Positions 1 to 7,193 of a DNA stretch of 64,000 nt are shown one piece after another (within the stretch, counting starts at the first letter, position 1; the number at the start of each line of letters is the position of its first letter). Made by a program: the position numbers and the translations under genes. Below the pieces are notes generated by a model. That model was not told where the DNA came from. It saw nothing but the letters and a program-made list of their open reading frames with translations, and did no database searches. The stretch covers positions 124,001 through 188,000 of the forward strand of contig NZ_JACFYZ010000006.1 in the NCBI RefSeq assembly GCF_015712065.1, read 5' to 3'. Source of the stretch: Ectopseudomonas chengduensis (GTDB lineage Bacteria; Pseudomonadota; Gammaproteobacteria; Pseudomonadales; Pseudomonadaceae).

Positions 1-635
1 GCGGTGCGCTGGTAGAGATCGAGGCGAGCCACCTGCCGCTGAATCTGCGGTACGAACTGGATGGCCGAGGCGCCGGTGCCGATCACCGCCACGCGTTTGC
101 CGCTCAGCTCATAGTCGTGATTCCACTGCTGCGAGTGGAACACCTCGCCGGTGAAGTGCTCCAGGCCCTTGAGCTTGGGAATCGAGGGTGTCGACAGGGC
201 GCCCATGCCGGAGACCACGAATTGCGCGCTGTACTGGTTGCCGGCGCGGTCCTGCAGATGCCATAGCTCGGCGTGCTCGTCCCAGCGCATCTGCACCACT
301 TCTGTGTCCAGCAGGGTCTTGTCCTGCAGCCGATACTTCTCCCAGCAACCTTGCAGATAGGCCTTGATTTCCGGCTGCCTGGCGAACATCCGCGTCCAGT
401 TCGGGTTCGGCTCGAAGGAGAAGGAATACAGATGCGATTGCACGTCGCAGCCGCAGCCCGGGTAGTTGTTCACCCGCCAGGTGCCGCCGACGCCGGCTTC
501 CTTTTCGAACAGCAGGAAGTCCTGCTCGCCCTGTTGCTTGAGGCGAATGGCCATGCCGAGGCCGGAAAAGCCGCTGCCGAGGATGGCGATCTTGCAATGG
601 CGGCCAGCGATAGGGGGTGACACGGGCGCATTCAT
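1..635 (-). CDS. Flavin-containing monooxygenase, Baeyer-Villiger type (3' end outside window)
   Basis: Predicted FAD/NADPH monooxygenase; 211 residues are visible and the C-terminus lies beyond base 1. The N-terminal FAD fold carries GSGFSG at residues 20-25, followed by the YPGCGCDV stretch usual in this family. Residues 161-172 (FTGEVFHSQQWN) fit the Baeyer-Villiger fingerprint FxGxxxHxxxW, and a second dinucleotide motif GTGASA sits at 186-191 for NADPH. I took the ATG at 635; another ATG in a different frame lies 4 bases downstream. It follows the 692-1528 gene by 56 bases on the same strand, so the two may be co-transcribed. Substrate (ketone or other) cannot be told from sequence. Confidence 0.88.
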   Translation of the reverse strand, partial: MNAPVSPPIAGRHCKIAILGSGFSGLGMAIRLKQQGEQDFLLFEKEAGVGGTWRVNNYPGCGCDVQSHLYSFSFEPNPNWTRMFARQPEIKAYLQGCWEKYRLQDKTLLDTEVVQMRWDEHAELWHLQDRAGNQYSAQFVVSGMGALSTPSIPKLKGLEHFTGEVFHSQQWNHDYELSGKRVAVIGTGASAIQFVPQIQRQVARLDLYQRT

Positions 636-691
636 GACCGAACTCCTGCTTGTCGTTCTTGTTGGTGTCTAAATCCGTACACCAAGAGGCC

Positions 692-1528
692 TCAGCTGCT
701 GAAACCGAGGCGCTCGCGCCAGCGATTTTCCAGCTTGTCGGTGTCGTGATCCTTGGGGTGGAAGCCGGGGCGGTAGTAGTCCAGATAGGGGCCGAGCAGC
801 CTGGTGAAGAAGCCATTACGCGGGCCGAACAGCTTCTTCAGGCCGAAGCCCCAGCTACGCCAGTTGAACAGTTGACCGTCTTTTCGCAGCAGGTGAATCT
901 GGAACCAGCCGATCACGCCGAGGAACATCAGGGTGGTCAGCATCATCACCAGCGTGCGGGTGAAGTAACCGCCGTAGACCTTCTGATAGACGTCGTAGCA
1001 CACGGCCTTGTGCTCGTTTTCCTCGATGGCGTGCCACATCCACAGTTGATAGAGCCTCGGGTCGTTCATCTGTGTGGTGAGATCTTCACGCTTGAGCAAC
1101 TGCTCGGCCATGGTCGCGGTGAAGTGTTCCAGGGCGCAGGTGGCTGCCAGGCGTTGCTTCTTGGTGCTGAAGCGGGTCGTCCATTCGAGCAGTACCTTGA
1201 TGCGCAGCTCGAGGCGCTCCAGGTCGATACCGTGCTCATTGGCATAGTCGTTGTAGGCCGCATGCTCTTTGGAGTGCATGGCCTCCTGACCGATGAAGGC
1301 GCTGATGTCTTTTTTCAGCTGCGGCTCGCTGACCTGATCGCGTACGGCGCGCACGCTGTCGACGAAGAACTTCTCGCCGTAGGGGAACAGCGACGACAGG
1401 TTGTTCATGAAATGGCTCATGAACGGGTCGTCGTAGAACCAGTACTTCGGTGTCTCGCTGAAACTGAAGTCCATGCGACGCACCGGAAAGCTGGGTTTCG
1501 GCTGGGGTAGGGTGGTACTGGCGCTCAT
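692..1528 (-). CDS. Predicted metal-dependent hydrolase (PF10118-like), ferritin-like helical protein
   Basis: A 278-residue protein that I match to the family annotated 'predicted metal-dependent hydrolase'. Acidic/histidine pairs typical of a helical di-metal site are visible: E52, E82/H85, E134, and E159/H163, which resembles ferritin-like diiron proteins more than a classical hydrolase. A single hydrophobic stretch (about 191-210) suggests membrane association. The start at 1528 has GAGGAC upstream. Its place next to a flavin monooxygenase suggests lipid or hydrocarbon metabolism, but this is inference. The family name is more certain than the activity. Confidence 0.8.
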   Translation of the reverse strand: MSASTTLPQPKPSFPVRRMDFSFSETPKYWFYDDPFMSHFMNNLSSLFPYGEKFFVDSVRAVRDQVSEPQLKKDISAFIGQEAMHSKEHAAYNDYANEHGIDLERLELRIKVLLEWTTRFSTKKQRLAATCALEHFTATMAEQLLKREDLTTQMNDPRLYQLWMWHAIEENEHKAVCYDVYQKVYGGYFTRTLVMMLTTLMFLGVIGWFQIHLLRKDGQLFNWRSWGFGLKKLFGPRNGFFTRLLGPYLDYYRPGFHPKDHDTDKLENRWRERLGFSS

Positions 1529-1719
1529 CGTTCGAGTCCTCTTCTGGGCGTTGGTACTCCCGATTGTCGTGCGGCTCTGGCTGGCAGCACTCGGGGTCGC
1601 AGATGGCTAATCTCGACAGACCAACTGTGTCATTGAACGATGTAACTATCGGGCGTGCGGGCGCTGAGCGCCGCCAACTTAAGGCGGGTCTGATGGGCAG
1701 ATATCAGGAAAGAGGGTAC

Positions 1720-1750
1720 GCAACCCGCCGCGCTAGACGCGGCGGATTGC
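1720..1750. terminator. GC-rich hairpin after the channel gene
   Basis: Two 13-base arms (1720-1732 and 1738-1750) pair with one mismatch around a 5-base loop. It lies just past the stop of the channel gene but no T-run follows on the minus strand, so it may be a REP-like palindrome acting as a transcript end. Confidence 0.45.
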
Positions 1751-1764
1751 GCTGACGGCGGGGT

Positions 1765-2616
1765 TTACGGCGCGTTACGGCGCAGTTCGGCCACTTCGCT
1801 GCGCAGTGCGCGCAACTCGTCGAGAATTGCCTGTTCGCGAGTTGCTGCGGCCTGCTCCTCGGCATTGGGCTCGTGGGTACTCTGCATCGCGTTGACGATA
1901 ACGGCGATGAACAGGTTGAGCATCATGAATGTCGCGACGAGGATATAGGGCACGAAGAACAGCCAGGCCAGTGGATGCTCTTCCATCACCGGGCGCACGA
2001 TGCCCATCGACCAGCTTTCCAGGGTCATCACCTGGAACAGGGTGTACAGACTGGCGCCGATGTTACCGAACCACTCGGGGAAGCTCTGGCCGAACAGCTG
2101 GGTGGCCATCACTGCGGCGACGTAGAACACCAACCCCATCAGCATGACGATGCTGCCCATGCCTGGCAGCGAAGCGAGCAGCGCCTGCACCACCTTGCGC
2201 ATGCTCGGATTGATCGACACCAGTCGCAGTACCCGCAGCACGCGCAAGGCACGCAGCACGGCGAAGGGGCCGCTGGCCGGTACCAGGGCGATGCCGACTA
2301 CCAGGCAATCGAAGACCGCCCAGGGATCGCGCAGCAGGCCAATGCCGCGGGCGGTGAAGCGCAGCACCAGCTCGATGACGAAGCAGGCGAGGATGAAGGT
2401 ATCGAGGATCAGCAGCGGCGTGCCCCAGTCGGTCATGATCGACGGTGACGTCTGCAGGCCGAGAATGACGGCATTGATGATGATCAGCAGGGTGATCAGG
2501 CGCTGCATGATGGCGCCGTCCATCAGCGCGCCCAGGCGTTGACGCCAGTCGCTGGATGGATTCAGTTCGAGTTCGTGCATGGGAGTCTGGCCAAGGTAAT
2601 CGGTGATGCCGGGCAT
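1765..2616 (-). CDS. Voltage-gated sodium channel, bacterial NaV family
   Basis: A 283-residue single-repeat ion channel subunit that should assemble as a tetramer in the inner membrane. S1-S4 occupy roughly residues 36-135; S4 has arginines at 122, 125, 128 and 131, one every third residue, as a voltage sensor requires. The pore loop carries TLESWSM at 198-204, the TLESW type of NaChBac/NavMs filter, so Na+ selectivity is expected. The last 30 residues form a charged coiled coil used for tetramerisation in this family. The start is uncertain: Met1 (2616) and Met13 (2580) both lack a good ribosome site. Physiological role in Pseudomonas is unknown to me; neighbours give no hint. Confidence 0.92.
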   Translation of the reverse strand: MPGITDYLGQTPMHELELNPSSDWRQRLGALMDGAIMQRLITLLIIINAVILGLQTSPSIMTDWGTPLLILDTFILACFVIELVLRFTARGIGLLRDPWAVFDCLVVGIALVPASGPFAVLRALRVLRVLRLVSINPSMRKVVQALLASLPGMGSIVMLMGLVFYVAAVMATQLFGQSFPEWFGNIGASLYTLFQVMTLESWSMGIVRPVMEEHPLAWLFFVPYILVATFMMLNLFIAVIVNAMQSTHEPNAEEQAAATREQAILDELRALRSEVAELRRNAP

Positions 2617-2632
2617 TGCCCGGCTGAATCAT

Positions 2633-2650
2633 CAACCCACTTGCGGGTTG
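2633..2650. terminator. Short palindrome downstream of apt
   Basis: CAACCC and GGGTTG arms with a 6-base loop, between apt and the channel gene. No T-run follows, so it is at best a weak terminator. Confidence 0.3.
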
Positions 2651-2664
2651 GCAGGGGCTTTGGC

Positions 2665-3213
2665 TCAGTGATCGTCGAGGGCGAAGGCCGTCAGTGTGAA
2701 GGTGGGGATGCCGGCGTCCTGCAGTTTCTGCGAGCCGCCCAGCTCAGGCAGGTCGATGATCGCAGCGGCCTCGAAGACCGTTGCACGCATGCGCCGTACC
2801 AGGTTGGCAGCAGCGATCAGGGTGCCGCCGGTGGCGATCAGGTCATCGAAGATCAGCACCGAATCGCCTTCGCAGAGACTGTCGCTGTGCACTTCGAGGA
2901 AGGCTTCGCCATATTCGGTCTGGTAGCCCTCGCTGAGCACGTCAGCCGGCAGTTTGCCTTGCTTGCGAAACAGCACCAGCGGTTTGTTCAATTCGTAGGC
3001 GATGATCGAGCCGATCAGGAAACCGCGCGCGTCCATGGCGCCGATGTGACTGAATTCGGCCTCCACGTAACGCTGGATGAAGCTGTCGGCGACCATGCGC
3101 AGGGCGCGCGGCGACTGGAACAGTGGGGTGATGTCGCGAAAGATGACGCCCGGCTTGGGGAAGTCCGGTACCGGGCGGATCAGGGTCTTGATGCTGAATT
3201 CGTCAAAGATCAT
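2665..3213 (-). CDS. apt: Adenine phosphoribosyltransferase
   Basis: Purine salvage enzyme making AMP from adenine and PRPP in the cytoplasm. The 182-residue length is normal and the PRPP-binding signature [13 protein letters not shown] is at residues 119-131, with the N-terminal [15 protein letters not shown] block typical of Apt. It lies directly downstream of anr on the same strand, 41 bases apart, an order I recognise from P. aeruginosa. A small palindrome (2633-2650) follows the stop. Confidence 0.97.
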   Translation of the reverse strand: MIFDEFSIKTLIRPVPDFPKPGVIFRDITPLFQSPRALRMVADSFIQRYVEAEFSHIGAMDARGFLIGSIIAYELNKPLVLFRKQGKLPADVLSEGYQTEYGEAFLEVHSDSLCEGDSVLIFDDLIATGGTLIAAANLVRRMRATVFEAAAIIDLPELGGSQKLQDAGIPTFTLTAFALDDH

Positions 3214-3254
3214 CGTGGGGTCCTAAAGCGTTGAGCCCGCGAAATCGTGCGAAC

Positions 3255-3989
3255 TCAAACGTCGAGATTGCCGCCAGCCAGAGCACACAGCTCGATTGGG
3301 TCGAGAATGTGCACTTCCTTGCCTTCGGCTTCGAGCAGCTTGTTCTGTTGAAAGCGGGTAAATACGCGAGACACCGTCTCTACCGCAAGGCCCAAATAGT
3401 TACCAATTTCGTTGCGCGACATGGCCAGGCGGAACTGGTTGGCCGAGAAGCCGCGGGCGCGGAAGCGGGCGGAGAGATTGACCAGGAAGGTGGCGATGCG
3501 TTCGTCCGCGGTCTTCTTCGACAGCAACAGCATCATCTGCTGATCGTCGCGGATTTCACGGCTCATGATACGCATCAGCTGGCGACGCAGTTGCGGCAAC
3601 TGCAGAGCCAGGTCGTCAAGGCGCTCGAAGGGAATCTCGCAGACCGAGGTGGTTTCCAGTGCCTGCGCGGAAACCGGGTAGCGCTCGCCGTCGACCCCGG
3701 ACAGGCCGACCAGCTCGCTGGGCAGGTGGAAGCCGGTGATCTGCTCCTCACCGCCATCGCTCAGGCTGAAGGTCTTCAGGGCGCCGGAGCGCACGGCGAA
3801 CACAGAGCCGAAGGTGTCGCCCTGGCGGAACAGGAATTCGCCCTTTTTCAGCGGACGGCCGCGTTTGACGATGTCGTCGAGCGCGTCCATGTCTTCCATG
3901 TTCAGCGAGATCGGCAGGCACAGGCTGGCCAGGCTGCAATCCTTGCAATGGGCTTGATGCTGCTTGTGCAGCTTGATGCTCTCGGACAT
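3255..3989 (-). CDS. anr: Anaerobic transcriptional regulator Anr (FNR family)
   Basis: Oxygen-sensing CRP/FNR regulator that binds TTGAT-N4-ATCAA dyads when its [4Fe-4S] cluster is intact. The 244-residue length equals the usual Anr. Cluster ligands are visible as C15, C18, C24 and C117; the recognition helix [10 protein letters not shown] (201-210) has the E204/S207/R208 set of FNR proteins. The reading frame is open for 70 codons upstream, but the ATG at 3989 gives the family's usual N-terminus. Anr-type dyads found at hemN (6075), ccoN2 (18579), usp (43115) and, less surely, ccoG (11683) are its likely targets in this window. Confidence 0.97.
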   Translation of the reverse strand: MSESIKLHKQHQAHCKDCSLASLCLPISLNMEDMDALDDIVKRGRPLKKGEFLFRQGDTFGSVFAVRSGALKTFSLSDGGEEQITGFHLPSELVGLSGVDGERYPVSAQALETTSVCEIPFERLDDLALQLPQLRRQLMRIMSREIRDDQQMMLLLSKKTADERIATFLVNLSARFRARGFSANQFRLAMSRNEIGNYLGLAVETVSRVFTRFQQNKLLEAEGKEVHILDPIELCALAGGNLDV

Positions 3990-4142
3990 CGTCGGGCTTC
4001 CCGGATATACACGCAATGTTCGTAAGGGTACCGCAGGGCTCGGGTGGCGGCCAGCCATATAAGGGCTGACCGAGCGCTCAAGTTTAGCTTCTGGGTGCCG
4101 ATCCAGACTGTAGAACCATAGTCCAAAGCAGGGAGCAGCGCG

Positions 4143-4586
4143 ATGCGCATACCATCCAGTGGGCCGCTGAATAATCTGGTGCAGGGCGTTCAGCGACAAT
4201 TTACCGCAGTCGAGCGGAGCCCCGAGGAGGTGCGCGAGGGGCTCCGTGTGAGTCTGTCCGAGTTGGGCAAGAGCATGTCGGCCAAGTCCGACAAGAACGA
4301 GGACATCGACAACAGCGATCTGCCCAAGGCGATCAAGGACCTGCTCAAGATGATCCGCGAGTTGCGTGCGCAGATCGTCGAGAAGCAGGCGCAGATAGAG
4401 GCGATCATGAGCGATCAGAGCCTCGATGCGGAAACCAAGCGCCAGCAGCTTGAAGGACTGCAGACCGAGCTGGCGTCGCTCAACAGCGCATTGACTGCGG
4501 CCAATGCCAACCTGATCAAGCTCATGCGTGAGAACGGCCTGTCGAACGAGCAGATGCAGACCGCCGCCACGCTGGCGATGGGGTGA
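4143..4586 (+). CDS. Conserved coiled-coil protein, FlxA-like
   Basis: A 147-residue soluble protein between anr and hemN, matching in place the short hypothetical gene found there in P. aeruginosa. Residues about 60-135 are heptad-like helices rich in E, Q, K and L and resemble the FlxA-like family. There is no signal peptide or enzymatic motif. It is transcribed divergently from anr and converges on hemN. Function unknown; synteny with anr hints at an oxygen-related role but nothing in the sequence proves it. Confidence 0.75.
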   Translation: MRIPSSGPLNNLVQGVQRQFTAVERSPEEVREGLRVSLSELGKSMSAKSDKNEDIDNSDLPKAIKDLLKMIRELRAQIVEKQAQIEAIMSDQSLDAETKRQQLEGLQTELASLNSALTAANANLIKLMRENGLSNEQMQTAATLAMG

Positions 4587-4593
4587 TACGCCA

Positions 4594-4618
4594 GCCAGTG
4601 ACGGAAGCCGTCACTGGC
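4594..4618. terminator. Perfect 11-bp hairpin between convergent genes
   Basis: GCCAGTGACGG and its exact complement are separated by AAG. It sits between the convergent FlxA-like gene and hemN and probably ends transcripts from both, although neither side has a T-run. Confidence 0.5.
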
Positions 4619-4633
4619 GCAGGCTACTGGTGT

Positions 4634-6016
4634 TCAGATCACCCGAGAAAAACGCTGGCGTACCTGATCGTTGAGATAGCGGTCGAACAGCATGCATAGC
4701 GAGCGCACCAGCAGACGCCCGGCCGGGCGTACCTGAATCCCTTCTGCACCCAGCTCGATCAAACCGTCACGGTCGAGCTGCTGAAGTTGTGGCCAAAGCG
4801 CCGCGAAGTAGTCGCGGAATACCACGCCGTGGGCCTGTTCGATGTCGTCGAAACGCAGCTCGAAGTGGCAGATCAGCTGCTGGATCACGGCGCGGCGCAG
4901 GCGGTCGTCGGCATTGCAGTGCAAGCCGCGACGCGTTGCCAGCTGGCCATTGCCCAGGGTCTGCTGATAGCTGGCGATATCGCTGTCATTCTGGCTGTAC
5001 AGATCACCGATCTGGCTGATGGCAGAGACGCCCAGGCCAATCAGGTCACAGTGGCCGTGGGTGGTGTAGCCCTGGAAGTTGCGTTGCAGCGTGCCTTCTT
5101 CCTGGGCGATGGCCAGTTCGTCGTCGGGCAGGGCGAAATGGTCCATGCCGATGTAACGATAGCCGGCGCGCGTCAGCTGCTCGATGCTGTTCTGCAACAT
5201 GGCCAGCTTGTCCGCCGGGCTCGGCAGGTCGTCGGCGCTGATGCGCCTTTGCGGCATGAAGCGTTCCGGCAGGTGTGCGTAGTTGAACAGCGACAGGCGA
5301 TCCGGCTGCAGGGCGATGACCTCGGCCACGGTGCGGGCGAAGCGCTCTGGCGTTTGTTTGGGCAGGCCGTAGATCAGGTCGATGTTCACCGAGCGGAACT
5401 GCAGGGTACGCGCCGCCTCGACGATGGCGCGGGTTTCCTCCAGGGTCTGCAGGCGATTGACCGCGCGTTGCACCTCAGGGTCGAGATCCTGCACGCCGAG
5501 GCTGACGCGATTGAAGCCCAGCTCACGCAGCAGGCCCATGGTCGACCAGTCAGCCTCGCGTGGGTCGATCTCGATGCTGTAGTCGCCGGAGTCATCATCG
5601 AGCAGGTTGAAGTGCTGGCGCAGGTGCTGCATCAGCCGGCGCAGTTCGTCGTGGCTGAGGAAGGTCGGTGTACCGCCACCGAAATGCAGCTGTTCGATTG
5701 GCTGGTTGCGGTCGATGTAGCGGCTGATGATCTCGATTTCCCGCTCGAGCTTTTCCAGATAGGGCAGGGCGCGGCCGCGGTCCTTGGTGATGACCTTGTT
5801 GCAGGCGCAGTAGTAGCAGATATGCGCGCAGAAGGGCACGTGCACGTATAGCGACAGCGGACGTTTGGCCTTGCGGCTGTCGCGCAGGGCATGCAGCAGG
5901 TCGAACGGGCCGATATCGTCGTGAAACTGTACGGCAGTCGGGTAGGAGGTGTAGCGCGGGCCGGCGAGATCGTAGCGGCGGATCAGGTCGGCATCCCACT
6001 GGATGGCGTCGAGCAT
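4634..6016 (-). CDS. hemN: Oxygen-independent coproporphyrinogen III dehydrogenase
   Basis: Radical-SAM enzyme converting coproporphyrinogen III to protoporphyrinogen IX without oxygen, supplying haem under micro-aerobic conditions. The 460-residue length is typical. The cluster motif CAHICYYCAC (63-72) contains the CxxxCxxC ligands plus the extra cysteine of true HemN, and GGGTP (113-117) is the SAM-binding turn. An Anr dyad (6075-6088) lies upstream with a TAGACT -10 about 30 bases downstream of its centre, placing the transcript start near 6040. The cbb3 oxidases next door are haem-rich, so co-location fits supply to them. Confidence 0.97.
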   Translation of the reverse strand: MLDAIQWDADLIRRYDLAGPRYTSYPTAVQFHDDIGPFDLLHALRDSRKAKRPLSLYVHVPFCAHICYYCACNKVITKDRGRALPYLEKLEREIEIISRYIDRNQPIEQLHFGGGTPTFLSHDELRRLMQHLRQHFNLLDDDSGDYSIEIDPREADWSTMGLLRELGFNRVSLGVQDLDPEVQRAVNRLQTLEETRAIVEAARTLQFRSVNIDLIYGLPKQTPERFARTVAEVIALQPDRLSLFNYAHLPERFMPQRRISADDLPSPADKLAMLQNSIEQLTRAGYRYIGMDHFALPDDELAIAQEEGTLQRNFQGYTTHGHCDLIGLGVSAISQIGDLYSQNDSDIASYQQTLGNGQLATRRGLHCNADDRLRRAVIQQLICHFELRFDDIEQAHGVVFRDYFAALWPQLQQLDRDGLIELGAEGIQVRPAGRLLVRSLCMLFDRYLNDQVRQRFSRVI

Positions 6017-6074
6017 GGGAAATAATCCTGGACAGGCTGTGCGGCCAGTCTAGGGATGCGCGTAGGTGGTGGCC

Positions 6075-6088
6075 TTGACCTGAATCAA
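6075..6088 (-). promoter_or_regulatory. Anr box of hemN
   Basis: TTGACCTGAATCAA matches TTGAT-N4-ATCAA at nine of ten defined bases. Its centre is about 41 bases upstream of the predicted start near 6040, the class II position usual for FNR activators. Confidence 0.85.
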
Positions 6089-6121
6089 GGGCACGTTGAG
6101 CACTGGAGGTGTTGTCGCGGC

Positions 6122-6181
6122 GTAGCCCGGATGCAATCCGGGGATGTTGGGCGTTTTGCTCCCGGATTACATCCGGGCTAC
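6122..6181. repeat. REP-like palindrome, GTAGCCCGGAT family
   Basis: The outer arms GTAGCCCGGATG and CATCCGGGCTAC are exact complements around a partly paired centre. A second copy of the same family is at 44012-44070. Confidence 0.8.
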
Positions 6182-6232
6182 GTCTGGTCGTGCTTTTACT
6201 TGCTGATTGAGGCTTGCTGCTTGTAGCTGCTC

Positions 6233-6916
6233 CTAGTGCCCCATCAGCCAGTGCTGGTGTGGGCCGGGCAGGGTCCAGATGCCGAACAGGATGACCAGCA
6301 GGCCGCCAGCCATGCGCACGCCGCGCTTGCGTAGCAGGGTTGTGATGCGTTCTGCTGCCAGCCCGGTGGCCAGCAGCACCGGCCAGGTGCCCAGGCCGAA
6401 CGCCAGCATCAGCAGGGCACTGTTGACTGCATTACCCTGGCTGGAGGCCCACAGCAGGGTGCTGTAGACCAGCCCGCACGGCAGCCAGCCCCATAAACCA
6501 CCCAGGACCAGGGCGCGCGGCAGATTGCTGACCGGCATGAAGCGCCGGGTCAGCGGCTGGATATGCCGCCACAGGCCGCGACCCAGCGCTTCGATGCGTG
6601 TCAGCCCGCTCCACCAGCCGGCCAGATAAAGACCCATGGCAATCAGCAGCAAGGCAGCCATTGTGCGCATCGCCACTTCGGCTTTGCTGCCGGCAATGGC
6701 CCAGCCGGCCAGGCCCAGGAGCAAGCCTGCAAGGCTGTAGCTGAGAATGCGCCCGAGGTTGTAAGCCAGCAGCAGTTGTAGACGCCTGCCGCGTTGCTCG
6801 GCAGGGATCGCTAGAGTCAGCGCGCCCATCAGGCCGCCGCACATGCCGAGGCAATGGCCGCCACCGAGCAGGCCGAGAATCAGCGCCGACACCAGCAGCG
6901 GTGCCAGCTCAAGCAT
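6233..6916 (-). CDS. TauE/SafE- or DsbD_2-like membrane protein of the cco cluster
   Basis: A 227-residue polytopic inner-membrane protein with about six hydrophobic segments. Two cysteine-containing motifs, GGGHCLGMCGG near the N-terminus and GWLPCGLVYS in the middle, resemble the half-repeats of DsbD/CcdA-like transporters often annotated 'sulfite exporter TauE/SafE'. It overlaps the end of ccoS by 8 bases, so it is translated with the oxidase assembly genes. A part in copper delivery or thiol balance during cbb3 assembly is plausible inference; I cannot name the substrate. Confidence 0.8.
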   Translation of the reverse strand: MLELAPLLVSALILGLLGGGHCLGMCGGLMGALTLAIPAEQRGRRLQLLLAYNLGRILSYSLAGLLLGLAGWAIAGSKAEVAMRTMAALLLIAMGLYLAGWWSGLTRIEALGRGLWRHIQPLTRRFMPVSNLPRALVLGGLWGWLPCGLVYSTLLWASSQGNAVNSALLMLAFGLGTWPVLLATGLAAERITTLLRKRGVRMAGGLLVILFGIWTLPGPHQHWLMGH

Positions 6917-7115
6917 CAGGTTTGCCCGGCTTGTTGTGGTCCTCGGCCTGCTCGACGCCAGCCTTGTGCAGCGGATCTTCGTCGTCGAACAGAATGCTGT
7001 GCGCTGGGCCGTCGAGATCGTCGTACTGACCGCTGTCCACAGCCCAGAAGAACAGCCAGATGGCGAAACCGACCAGGCCGATGGCGACGGGGATCAGGAT
7101 GTAGAGGGCGGACAT
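6909..7115 (-). CDS. ccoS: cbb3 oxidase maturation protein CcoS
   Basis: A 68-residue single-pass membrane protein (helix about 4-25) with a short acidic tail containing DDEDPLHKAG, typical of CcoS. The family is needed to insert haem and copper into CcoN. It overlaps the TauE-like gene at its 3' end and lies 74 bases after ccoI. Confidence 0.93.
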   Translation of the reverse strand: MSALYILIPVAIGLVGFAIWLFFWAVDSGQYDDLDGPAHSILFDDEDPLHKAGVEQAEDHNKPGKPDA

Positions 7116-7138
7116 GCGGTCTCCAAGGTGACATCTGA

Positions 7139-7193
7139 GTAGGAGCCAGCGCTGCTCGCGAACCGCTTCTTCGCGAGCAGAGCTCGCTCCTAC
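7139..7193. repeat. REP-like palindrome, GTAGGAGC family, overlapping the ccoI stop
   Basis: GTAGGAGCCAGC...GCTGCTCGCGAA pairs with TTCGCGAGCAG...GCTCCTAC. This is a widespread Pseudomonas REP type. The element extends over the last codon of ccoI: the TAG stop at 7192-7190 is formed by its terminal CTA. Confidence 0.8.

Noticed and set aside
1564..1755. 63-codon frame upstream of the ferritin-like gene
   Set aside because: No ribosome site, runs through the terminator hairpin, arginine-rich as random GC-rich frames are.
3990..4199. N-terminal extension of Anr by 70 codons
   Set aside because: The family is 244 residues from the ATG at 3989; the extension has no Anr-like residues.
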